From Cerioporus squamosus (lineage: Eukaryota > Basidiomycota > Agaricomycetes > Polyporales > Polyporaceae), in the NCBI GenBank assembly GCA_022592435.1, contig JABYQS010000015.1, positions 369,081 through 433,080 of the forward strand: a stretch of DNA of 64,000 nt, in the 5' to 3' direction. Made by a program: the position numbers and the translations under genes. Below, one piece after another: positions 11,161 through 20,702 of this stretch. The notes beneath the pieces are model-generated. The model was given only the letters and a program-made list of their open reading frames with translations, was not told the DNA's origin and did no database searches. Within the stretch, counting starts at the first letter, position 1. The number at the start of each line of letters is the position of its first letter.

Positions 11161-13984
11161 ATGCCTGAAAGCATCAAGTTGAAGAAGAAGAACAAGCAAG
11201 CAGTGGTCAAGCCGCTAGAAAAAAGAAAGCTCATACCACGCCCATCAGGTCAGCCCGGACGGAGCGCAAAATATGGAGGTTATAGCCTTCCAGAAGCAAT
11301 GAACCTTGGCAAGAAAGGCAAGCCTAAAGCAATATACAACCGCATAGCCGTACGTGATTTCTATGCATCTTTGAGCGCATATACTTACTGCCCTCCCTTG
11401 CAGCACGATGTACGCCGACTTGCCAACATCCATCTTGACACAGAGAAGTCATTTCGCAAGCAATCACCGGATGCGGTGACCGCAGTATGCAAGCTGGTAA
11501 GTATCGGCATATTTCAGCTACCTGGAACTGACCTCGACACTGCTCCTTATGCTCAGATGGAGAAGAGACATCCTGACCTTGCCTGCTATGACTCTACGTG
11601 GCCAGTGCGCCTCCTCCTCACTCAATACCTCAACAACGCCAAGGTCCGGGTGAAGGATTGACGTAAGAATACCCAAGCTACAGATGACGAAGACGTCAGG
11701 TGGGATCCGTATGGAGCGAGCTTAGATAGCGGTTCAGAGGAAGAGTCGGACGATGACTTATGTCGCCACGAGTCTGACGGCCCAGGGCCTCCGGATGATG
11801 CCATGGAGATGGATCCTTCCGAAGATCTCTGGCTTGGCGACCAGTACAAGGACCTCGACGATACCGCAGACAAACGTGGGCAATCGACGAAAGGCGGCAA
11901 GTCCAAGAGCAAAGCCGGACTCTCTGCGAAGAAGGATGTGGTGACCTCGGGGAAGACGTCGAAGAAGGTTGCGGGTGACAGCTCAAAGCAGCGCTCACAG
12001 ACACACAAAGACGGTATGCGTTTTTCCTGCCTCGAGCATGTCTCCTTGCCATGAGGCTATTGCTGACTTGACATCCAGTATTCTCCGACTTTGGTTCGGA
12101 CTCCGAAGAGCGGCCCAAACCCCCAACCATCCGCTTGCCTCCAACTGCTGGCATGAAGTTCAGCAAGAAGACGGTGGTAGTAAGTTCACGACATTGTTGT
12201 TCCGCTCTTGTCTCAGAATTTCTCTAACCTGTGGTCAGTTCTCGGAGACGGACGACTCGGAGGACCCAGATGATGAAGAATTCAAGTTCAACAATGAGGC
12301 TTGGCAGGCCGGGTGGCAGTCAGATGCCGAAGAGGAGTCCGGCTTGCAGCCCGGGCCTCCAGAGAATGCAATGCAGGATGCTCAGCATACCCCATCTCCG
12401 AGCCCGGTATTACCTGGGCATGCACGCGGTAAATCCAACGCAGACCTTGTTTTGGTATGCTTCCTGTTATCATGAACGTTGATCGTATGCTTACTGTCCA
12501 ACAGCCATCACCGCTTCACAAACCGACTCCAAGTCCTCTCTCCAAGGCGCACACCGCCAAAGCAGGGAAAGGGAAGGAGCGGCTTGTCAACTTGCCAGTG
12601 CTGACTGGAAGCAAAGACAACGACGACACATCCAGCATGGGCTCGATCTTACAAGAGATTGCCGACGACGACCTCGATGAGGAGAAGAGCAATAACCCAG
12701 ACACCACCATGTGCCCTCAAACCGGCTGTCGGGACCACATCCCAGAGACTCCGAGCGACCGCCTCACTCTGCTGCTCAAGACCCGCGCACGTGCACTCAT
12801 GAGTGACGAAGCTGACCCTCAGCACATACGCGAACTCCACTATGCGATCTGCCAGGAGGTCAAGGCTGCTATGCTCGTGGACGTCGCACAGGTGTCGGGC
12901 TGGCCCCTCAAATTCAATCCGACTACGCTGTCGAGTGCGGTTGAGTCGCTCCAAGGACAGATCGTGGAGATTGCGCACAATCCGGGGGAACTGTCGGTCA
13001 TGTGGCGGGTCCAGAGTATCAAGACACCTCTGTCGACGATTGCGACTACTTGGGAAAGGGGGGGTGGTCGGGCAGGTCTTGCGCTTGGTATAGCAACCGG
13101 AGCAGCGAGGGTGGGCTTGTGCGTACAGATGTCTTCTCACTGCTTCAAATTACTGATCCCGGATGCGCACAACAGTTTTGGCGAGCAAGGAGAAGCTGTC
13201 ATCCTCTCAGTTCTTGAGCGTATCCTGCCCTTCTGGGAGCTGGAGGCGCTGGCCGATGCATACGACCCTCTGCCAGAGCCTGCATTTCGCCGTCTCATTC
13301 TATGCCCAGAAGTCGCTGCTATTATGATCAGCGCAATGAGGAAGATTAGGCTGATCGAGGCTGTCGAGATTATGCTGAAAAGCTCAAACTATGGCTACTC
13401 GAGGTTCACCTTGGACAACGGCACTCCGATGGCTGACACCACGAACATGGTTATTGCGGAGAACCATTGGTTGTACCGGGAGCTCGAGGTGAGTCCAGTG
13501 TTGTGATGCTCCTCAGTAACATGCCCTGATGTATATCCTGTCGCCGCCGCCTGGTCAGAAACAACATAATGCGGAGACTGCGAAGGGCTTGGTGTATGTG
13601 CAGCCTGCTCCGCTCGCCGCATTGTCAGCGCAAAGCAGGACCCGCATTACCCGGAGTGCAGTCCGGCAAGCTGCAGCTGCCAGTTCCTCAGGCACCACAG
13701 TAGACGCAGCACCTGTGCCCGTGACGAACACGCCGGCAGCGAACACTGCAGGAGCCCCTGGAGCTCCCCTCAAGAAGACCACCAAGCCGACTCCAAGGCC
13801 GGTCAAGAAGGACAAGGCGGCTGAGGGCAAGAAGCCGGAAAAAGCCAAACCCGCTAACGGTCCTCACATCCTCAGCTTGAGCGATTTCCCCTCGGTACGT
13901 GCCATATCTTTCTCAGAATGTGGCATGGGTCTGATGTGAGCCCAGCCATCCGCTCCGAAAGGTCGCACCAGGATACGCCGCTGA
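11161..13984 (+). CDS. CACTA accessory gene 2, unknown, with in-frame stop
   Basis: Exon chains can be followed from MPESIKLKKKNKQ to a C-terminal Ala/Thr/Pro/Lys-rich region and a last small exon ending in TGA at 13982-13984. The N-terminus is strongly basic (KKKNKQ, KKGKPK); the middle is acidic and Ser-rich; then comes a Cys pair (MCPQTGCRDHIP) and a helical domain rich in hydrophobic residues. It resembles no named family that I can identify. A DNA-binding role like plant TNPA is a guess from position and basic charge. An in-frame TGA at 11659-11661 interrupts the frame, which carries on without shift on the far side (KNTQATDDEDVRWDPYG). No intron of normal length removes it, so either it is a nonsense change (CGA to TGA would fit) or the splicing is unusual. 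Confidence 0.55.
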
Positions 13985-13999
13985 ACGTCTCCCTCATCA

Positions 14000-14245
14000 C
14001 CGAAGCTCTCTCTCCCTTCACCGAAACTCTCTCTCTCTGTCGCCAAAGCTCTCTCGCTCTAACGCATTCTGCGTCTCTGTTGCCGAACCTCTCTCTGGCG
14101 CCGCACCTCTCTGTCGCTGCACCTCTCTGTTGCCGAACCTCTCTCTGGCGCCGCACCTCTCTGTCGCTGCACCTCTCTGTTGCCAAACCTCTCTCTGTCG
14201 CCGAACCTCTCTCTCCATCTCGAAACCTCTCGCTAGGTCGCCAAG
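14000..14245. repeat. CT-rich minisatellite, ~16 bp period
   Basis: Between the convergent second and third element genes lie roughly fifteen variants of a 16 bp unit ending in ACCTCTCT. A 48 bp block (three units) is repeated almost exactly at 14078 and 14126. It overlaps the presumed 3' ends of both genes and codes for nothing convincing. Confidence 0.75.
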
Positions 14246-14543
14246 CCGCTCGCTCTGTTGTCTGCATGTACCTGTCAAGGTCATTCCATCATTGCCGCTC
14301 TCGTTTGCCTCTGCCTGCACCCGAGTCCTTCACTTGCACACTCGCTGTTCCACCTGCATCTCTCTCGCTTTTTCACCAGCTAGAACGCTCGGTCAGATAT
14401 TGGTATGCACTACCTCTTCCACGTACATATTACCACACGCTCGTTGCTGTAGATGCACTGTGTCAATGATAACACATTGAGGATATATTGGAACTAGAAT
14501 GACGCAAATGCCCCAGCAGACGGCATATACAATCAACTACATG

Positions 14544-16686
14544 CTAAAGCCCCTTGCACTGCGTGGCTGCGCGTGTCCGCGACCTGGTAACTAGACCAGA
14601 CAACAATGGTATAGTACCGGCCCCTGCATCCCCACATTCCAGCTGCTTGCGCTTGCCTAGAACGACAGTGGACAGAGGAGTATCCGCATCCGAGTCGTCC
14701 TCCTCTACGTCATCCGGATCTTCGTCTGGGATAGTGTCGCTGTCTTCTGCTCCGTACGCCGGGGCTTCGTCTTCTTCTAGGGCACGCAGCTGGGCTCGGA
14801 TGCGGTGCATATAGCCGGAGACAACTTGCAGCCCTTTCTGTATATCTCTCTTGCGCGGATTCTTGTATGGCCGCCCAGGCTTGCCTGTCCGGTGCTGAGC
14901 TATGTGAGTACTCGGGGTAGGTAAGCCCACTGACAATGCTCACCGTCTTTTTACGACCGGGCTTCCACTTCACGCTCACGTCTTGCACGTTCTCCACCAT
15001 CTCCCGGAATGACGCTATGCCAACAGTCGTATTGTTCGCGAGACGTCGCATGTCTGGAGCAAGCGTCTGAAACCTTGACGAGTCAGTACAGTACTGGAAG
15101 AACGGCAGCCTTCTCCGCCCACCAGCTGATCGTTCAGAGCAAAACACCACGACTCTGGCCGGCGCGCTCGGATCACGGAATAGAACTTCACAGATCCCTG
15201 CTTGTAAACGTACACCGGCAAGATTTTGTATGAACGCTCGGTGATGGCAATGGACGAGCTATCGAACTCATCTCCTAAAGCGCACGTCAGACGTGTCATA
15301 CAGAGATCAAGTCAAAGAGCTGCTCACCGATAGTATGGGTCTGGTCCAACAGACCTGACGACGCCAACTGGTTATAGAAGTCTGGGCTCACATTCATGAA
15401 GCTCTTTCGGTAGACGTGAACATAGCGGGATATATAGTTGCGGTGCGACCGGTAGTTGAAAGCGAATGGATTTGGATGGTTCGCCGGCGGTGCAACAACC
15501 TCCAGGAAGTGATCTGAGGACCACAGGGCCATGTACCGGACAAGAACGTTCAAGAAACGGTCGAACTCCGGCTTGTCAGCGCAAAGCTGGATCGTTGGCA
15601 TACCTGGCCAGAGTCCGAGAAGGTGCAGGAGATCATTCGCAGTATGCTTCCCTAGACCGTTGAAAACAGTCTGCACGGCGTATAAAGAGACAATGATGGG
15701 AAGTTGCGCTGCACGGGCATTCGGATGGGCGACGACCTCCGATCTCCATGCTGCTGCTCGTCTCATTGCCTCTCCGGTTTCAGTCGCCCAGTCGGGACCG
15801 TGGTCTTTGTCCCACAGCATTGACCAGAACTAGCTATGAGTGAGAATTGTTCGCAAGAGAGAGACCGAACCTGACACTGACCTGAGATCCCACCCTCAGG
15901 TCTCCATCCATCCAGAGCTGACTACGGCTCAGGACATGCAGGCGCACCAGATGAGCGAAATCAGTGACAAGGATAGCACAGTCTTGACATACGACCGCTG
16001 CAAATATGTTCATATACCGGTCACTGAAGTCGGCCGCTGCAGGAGAACCTGGAACAACGAAGCGCGATGGCAAGGAGAACGACCTCAGCCGCTTTGCCTT
16101 TGCCTTGTTCTTGTTGGGACCAGGTCGGCAGTGTTCCGTCAAGGCGTAGAAGTCTTCAAGGGATACGACGAAAACTGAGGCTTCGAGGCCGAGGTGAATA
16201 CGGACGGCGTGCTGTCAGAATTGACATGAGACCCGTTAACGCATGGCAGTAGGTGGAACACGGTCACTTACATAACCTGCAGCAATCACCAGCTCCTTGC
16301 CTCTCGATGCAACTGAGACAGGGCCATCCGCCAACAAACGCAAGAGGGGAGCGAACTTCTTCCATGCCCTCGACTTGACGCGTTCCGCATCGAATGGATC
16401 GGGCTTTGGTTCCTCCGTGCCAGCCAATGGCTCTTCGATGGCTGGGTCGTATCCGAAGGATGTCCAGGTCAGGGTGTCGTAGCTTTTGGTCTTTGTTCCA
16501 ACAGCATGGCACCGGAAGAAAAACTTCCAATGTCCTGCATGGCACACATACATCAGTAGTCTTCCCGCCAACCGTGTTAGAGCTCGGACTCACCGAGAAG
16601 CATCAGTCCACCATTTTTTTGGAATAATTGTCTATGAGTGTCCGGAGATTACGTTCAATCGCCTTCAGAACGTCGACTTCGGGCAT
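14544..16686 (-). CDS. CACTA accessory gene 3, unknown, early frameshift
   Basis: A chain of about seven exons reads from an ATG at 16684-16686 (MPEVDVLKAIERNLRTLID) to a stop at 14544. Recognisable conserved-looking stretches are GHWKFFFRCHAVGTKT, EASVFVVSLEDFYALTEHC, QLPIIVSLYAVQTVFNGLGK and a C-terminal acidic linker with GKPGRPYKNPRKRD. The last looks like a basic DNA-contact loop (GRP core), but that is inference. The third exon junctions are clean (TAT/GTAAGT; ATCTCAG/GTCAGT). In exon 1 an A7 run (T7 at 16614-16620 on the plus strand) puts the frame into a TGA just before the donor; five or eight As would join to the next exon in phase. This is either an inactivating indel or a sequence error. 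Family not recognised. Confidence 0.5.
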
Positions 16687-16699
16687 AGGCGACGTATCC

Positions 16700-18380
16700 G
16701 CAAACGAAGTAGCAAGTAGACGAGTACGAACGAAGACGAGCTCGCGACGTGTCGCGCCTCAGGCTCAGTCGACGCGACCTGTCACCCAGTGTGACACTAG
16801 CGCCCGGCTGAATGTCGCCGTCTCGTCAAAGTCGCAATTGTTAACGAACGTCTTATGCACAAACTCCCTATTTTTTTGCTTCAACGCAACTCTAATAGAT
16901 GTAGGCTACCTAGAGAAATTGTTTTTACCCGGTGCAACTCAACTACTTATCCAATATGAGAAGGGTGCGAGAGCGCATTCTGGGCGGCTATTGTCACGCC
17001 GGCCGCCAGATGGCACCGAGCTACATTCGAGCTCCGCTCGCATGCGCGCGCACGGGCGTGCTCTTCTCTCCTTCCTCCCCCATTCCCCTCCCATCGCCAC
17101 CTCGTCGTCTGACCCTTCCTCACCTCTCTCTCATTCTGGTCAATCGCTGCTGGACTAGTCGACCAGGGTACCCGGTACGTCAATCCAAACTTACAAGAGC
17201 TCGTTGTTGAGCACTGATGATGTCCAGATAGGAGTGCCGGAGTTCTCGTACGCGCGACAGCGATGGGTTCGCGAGTGTTCCGCAGAGGGCAACCAGGTAA
17301 GCAGTCGATTGGTCATGGATTTCAGCTCTGAAAGTTGATGTGAATACAGGGATGTCGGCCTTTCCGTGGCCCTCGAGATCTGGCACCGAGGTACGCCCCC
17401 ATCGCCGTCCAATCTGGGATCCGGCTGAACAGTCAGCAGTGTCGCGGCCCGACGGCGACGCAGGTACGTGATCAGATGGTCGTTGAGTGCACGCAGGTGA
17501 AAGATCTGTGCGCATATAGGCAGGTCGGCGGTCGCTGAGGCCCTGACAGTGGCGGTCTGGCATCTAGGTATGCTCCGATCCTCTCCGATTATGCGATCCA
17601 GCTTCACAGTGAAGCCGCTCGACCTGCGCCTGTTCATGATAGTGGATGAGCGTGCAGGAGCGTGCGCCAGGGACCCCGGTACGTCACGGTTCTGCTCAGG
17701 CACAACGCCTCTCAAGCTGCTACTGACCGTGGCTCGCTTTCCGCCCCACTCCACCCTCCTTCTTCCATCCTCCCACCTCCTGGCCACACTCGTCTTGCAG
17801 ATAACAACGATGAATCACTGCATGGGGTACCTACGAACTACGTGATAGCTCGCGATCAGCATGATCTTGGTGAGTCACCTGGCTACGGTCTTGGAAGCTT
17901 CCTCATGGTGTCTGGCAGGAACTACCCTACTCATACTTGCTGGTGAGTGCTCTCCACCAGACGTCGAGAGCGGTGCATTAACGCGACAATAACCAGTCTG
18001 CCATGGACGATCGAACGCGCGAGGCCGACATGAGGCTCACCGGTAAGTCTTACCTATGGGTCATCAGCCGCATATGTCTGACTTGAAGTCCAGAGGTCTG
18101 CACCCCTCATCGTGGACGCAAGGTCATCAGGAGGTTGGGAAGGTACCCAGTTGTAGAGTGAGCTGAGATCTTCGCAAACCGTAAGTCATCTCGCTTCTTG
18201 TCCGGGGAGACGTGAGGTCGTAGTTGTTGCAGTGCATGTATATGGTTTATGCGAATATATGCGCTATTATATGCGATTCCTGGCTGTAGTGTGAACCCAA
18301 AGGCGTCTAGGTATATGGCCGTTGAGCCATCGTTGTGTACGCTGATGTTCACTGTTTGGGACAGCTGTTATCATGATACT
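16700..18380. other. CACTA right interior, no gene recognised
   Basis: About 1.7 kb with short open frames only. No promoter, exon chain or repeat stands out before the subterminal repeats begin near 18380. Confidence 0.45.
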
Positions 18381-18711
18381 GGACGCAGGAATTCAACGTA
18401 CAGAACGCTCATAATCAATGTATCGAACAGACATTCTCATTGCAGAGAACAGGGATGCTCAATGCGACGAACATGGCATGTTCATCTAAATGATGTTCGA
18501 AATGCAGGATTGAACGCTGATTATCAATGTGGTGCCAGTGTTATCGACACCGAAAATCAATGTAAAATGGCCAAATTCAACGTTCGTAACATTGATTTTC
18601 TTCGCTCTGTACGCTCAATATATGTGCACTCAACGCCGGATTTCCGTGGTGTACGCGCTGTAGAACCACTGTCTCGTACGTTGATTTTCATTGCGTTTAC
18701 TTCCCACAGTG
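18380..18711. repeat. Right CACTA end: subterminal motifs plus TIR
   Basis: Copies of AATCAATGT or its complement lie near 18412, 18515, 18555, 18588 and 18677, followed by the 17 bp terminal repeat at 18695-18711. Same motif family as the left end, with A replacing G at the middle position more often. Confidence 0.7.
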
Positions 18712-18888
18712 GATAGTGTTAAGGTTACCCCGGGTGTCACTGGCGGCTATTCTGCAACGTCGCGTCGCGTCTCGAGTTGGTCTCGAGTCGGACTCGACAC
18801 ACAATCGACACAGACTCCAAACCAGTCCGTCTTGTGTCGTCTTTCAATGAATCCTAGCAGCGAGGGAGGAGGTTAACCTAGAGAGGGA

Positions 18889-18893
18889 GACCG
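18889..18893. repeat. Left target duplication (GACCG)
   Basis: GACCG directly precedes the left LTR and is repeated directly after the right LTR at 20383-20387, a perfect 5 bp duplication as made by LTR-element integrases. Confidence 0.9.
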
Positions 18894-19121
18894 TGTTGAA
18901 TTCATGGGGCGAGTGGGATGGGCGTCGGGCAGGATGGGCGGCAGTTCGGGCGTCGGGCGTCGGGCAAGCCGGTGCGCTCGCGCCGATCAGCTTATCATTT
19001 CGATCTTGCACCCATCGCGATAGTATCTACGTACTTATAGGACCCTCTGCGCTATCGAATCCCCCGCGCGTTTGCGACGCGGGCTCCCTGCTACACCCCG
19101 GAACGACCGCTTGTTCCAACA
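18894..19121 (+). repeat. Left LTR of the TR-GAG element
   Basis: 228 bp, TGTTGA to CCAACA. GC-rich U3 with GGGCGTCGGGC repeats and a CTTATAG promoter-like box near 19033. Differs from the right copy by C/T changes near 18920 and 19070. Confidence 0.9.
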
Positions 19122-19231
19122 CAAACGCGCTGTACAGCCCTTGCTTCCTCCGCTTCGCGTCGTTCCCACCCGGGTCCTATCAGAAGAATCTAGAAGAACT
19201 CACCTGAAGAACACCCCCCCCCTCCCCTGCT

Positions 19232-20116
19232 ATGTCCGACTCTACCACACACACTGTCGAGAGCCGTCGCTTCCCAAAGCTCAACGATGCCAACTACGTC
19301 GAGTGGGCGATGCGCATGGAGGCCGACCTTGTCCGGCGGAAGCTGTGGGACGACATCGTCGAGATCACGGTCGACAGTGCCGTCCAGGACCCATCTCAGT
19401 GGCACGAGGAGTATGAGAAGAAGAAGAAGAAGCGATCGGTGCAGAAGATGAACGAGGCGAGGGCGGAGATGATCATGCAGGTTGATGACGGTCAGTTATC
19501 TCATATGCGGTCGCGTGATCCGTTGGAGATCTGGGAGACGTTGGCGAAGGTGCACAAAGCTCGCGGTTTCGCGACGCAGCTGGCGATGAAGAGACAGTTC
19601 TTGACGTCGAAGAAGAAGCCCACACAGTCAATGCAGGCTTGGATTGGCGAGATCCGGAGCATGGCATTCAGGATGGAGGAGACGGGCATCGCGGTCGTTG
19701 ACCAGGACAAGATCCTTGCCGTCACTATGGGTCTTCCCCCCTCATATGACGCCGTCATCATCGCCCTCGACTCGATCCCTACTGAGCAACTCACGCTCGA
19801 AGAAGTCATTCGGAGGCTCCTGAACGAGGAAGTCCGACAGACGAGTACGTCCGACCCCTCTTCCCCCTCCACTTCCACTGCAGACCCTGGGGTCGCTGCC
19901 GCTGCGCTTTCTTCGGAGAAGCCGAGGGTCGATCGCTCGAAAGTCCAGTGCTACTTCTGTGACGAGATGGGGCACTTCAAGCAGGACTGCCCGGAGCGGG
20001 CGAAGTGGGAGGCAGCCCGTCGGAAGACGAAGACATCGGGCAGTGCAAACACGGCTATGTCGGCTGGTGCCCTGGAGGCATACGAGGAGCTCACGGAAGT
20101 TGACGGAGTTTGGTGA
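19232..20116 (+). CDS. Copia-type GAG protein (UBN2-like), single ORF
   Basis: 294 residues in one exon. The N-terminus is a Copia gag domain (KLNDANYVEWAMRMEADL, about residues 15-34; SQWHEEYEKKKKKR; then WETLAKVHKARGFATQLAMK, about 101-120). A Ser/Thr/Pro linker leads to a CCHC zinc knuckle, CYFCDEMGHFKQDC (about residues 241-254). The protein would form virus-like particles and package RNA. It ends 38 bp before the right LTR with no room for pol. The frame is intact, which fits a recently active non-autonomous element. Confidence 0.9.
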   Translation: MSDSTTHTVESRRFPKLNDANYVEWAMRMEADLVRRKLWDDIVEITVDSAVQDPSQWHEEYEKKKKKRSVQKMNEARAEMIMQVDDGQLSHMRSRDPLEIWETLAKVHKARGFATQLAMKRQFLTSKKKPTQSMQAWIGEIRSMAFRMEETGIAVVDQDKILAVTMGLPPSYDAVIIALDSIPTEQLTLEEVIRRLLNEEVRQTSTSDPSSPSTSTADPGVAAAALSSEKPRVDRSKVQCYFCDEMGHFKQDCPERAKWEAARRKTKTSGSANTAMSAGALEAYEELTEVDGVW

Positions 20117-20154
20117 TTGAGGGGGTGTGCGCTCGCGCACGGCTTGAGGGGGTG
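20117..20154 (+). other. Polypurine tract with duplicated hairpin
   Basis: TTGAGGGGGTG occurs twice, once at each side of a GTGCGC-TCGC-GCAC hairpin; the second copy abuts the right LTR and would prime plus-strand DNA synthesis. Confidence 0.6.
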
Positions 20155-20382
20155 TGTTGAATTCATGGGGCGAGTGGGATGGGCGTTGGGCAGGATGGGC
20201 GGCAGTTCGGGCGTCGGGCGTCGGGCAAGCCGGTGCGCTCGCGCCGATCAGCTTATCATTTCGATCTTGCACCCATCGCGATAGTATCTACGTACTTATA
20301 GGACCCTCTGCGCTATCGAATCCCCCGCGTGTTTGCGACGCGGGCTCCCTGCTACACCCCGGAACGACCGCTTGTTCCAACA
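20155..20382 (+). repeat. Right LTR of the TR-GAG element
   Basis: 228 bp, nearly identical to 18894-19121, followed by the GACCG duplication. Confidence 0.9.
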
Positions 20383-20387
20383 GACCG

Positions 20388-20702
20388 AAAAGTTACAGCC
20401 ACATCAAGTTCATAATCCGAAACACTCAGATTGATAACCCAGGGGCCAGCATGATTTTCGCTGATTCGAATTTGTGACTCCGTTGGAACTCCTGAACCTC
20501 TGTACCAACAAATAAGGTTCAGGACGTTCAAAATTGGATCCCGGGTCTTTGTCGGTGCTCGAATCAGTGTGGCTGAAATCCGTGCTAGTACTTTTCTACC
20601 ACAACTTGGTTTGCAACTACAAGCTTCGTTAACAGTTCCCTTCTGCATCCTCGGCCATTTCTCCCAGAGTATACCTGGTAGGAGTACCACACATACCGCA
20701 TC
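20388..20702. other. Upstream region of WD40-like gene A
   Basis: 315 bp between the TR-GAG element and the gene start. CT-rich leader (CTTCTGCATCCTCGGCC) near 20640; no TATA box seen. Confidence 0.4.

Larger units (their letters stand above)
5340..18711. mobile_element. CACTA-type DNA transposon, 13.4 kb
   Basis: The ends match as inverted repeats: 5340-5356 reads CACTACGGGAAGTAAAC and the complement of 18695-18711 reads CACTGTGGGAAGTAAAC. Both ends are followed inward by scattered copies of AATCARTGT / AATCAACGT in both orientations, the subterminal motif arrangement typical of CACTA elements. Inside are a Tnp2-like transposase (minus, 7746-10951), a divergent second gene (plus, 11161-13984) and a third gene (minus, 14544-16686). 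Imperfect inverted similarity extends ~25-40 bp further out (TTAA, then CCCGG, on both sides), so the edges carry an error of that size, and no 3 bp target duplication could be assigned. The element sits between the SET gene and a WD40-like gene. Confidence 0.8.
18894..20382 (+). mobile_element. TR-GAG type non-autonomous LTR element
   Basis: Two 228 bp direct repeats starting TGTTGA and ending CCAACA flank a 1.03 kb interior that holds a single GAG reading frame and no protease, integrase, reverse transcriptase or RNase H. The total length is 1489 bp, with a perfect GACCG duplication outside. The repeats differ at only two positions that I could find, so insertion is recent. A polypurine tract (TTGAGGGGGTG) sits against the right LTR. 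It would need the enzymes of a related full Copia element. Its right LTR lies ~320 bp upstream of the WD40-like gene start and could affect that promoter. Confidence 0.92.

Noticed and set aside
14010..14240. CT-rich repeats as a CRISPR-like array
   Set aside because: Short 16 bp units with no unique spacers; a minisatellite in a eukaryote.
17191..17787. 198-codon minus frame in the right interior of the CACTA element
   Set aside because: No exon partners, no recognisable motif, Arg/Ser/Thr-biased as expected by chance.
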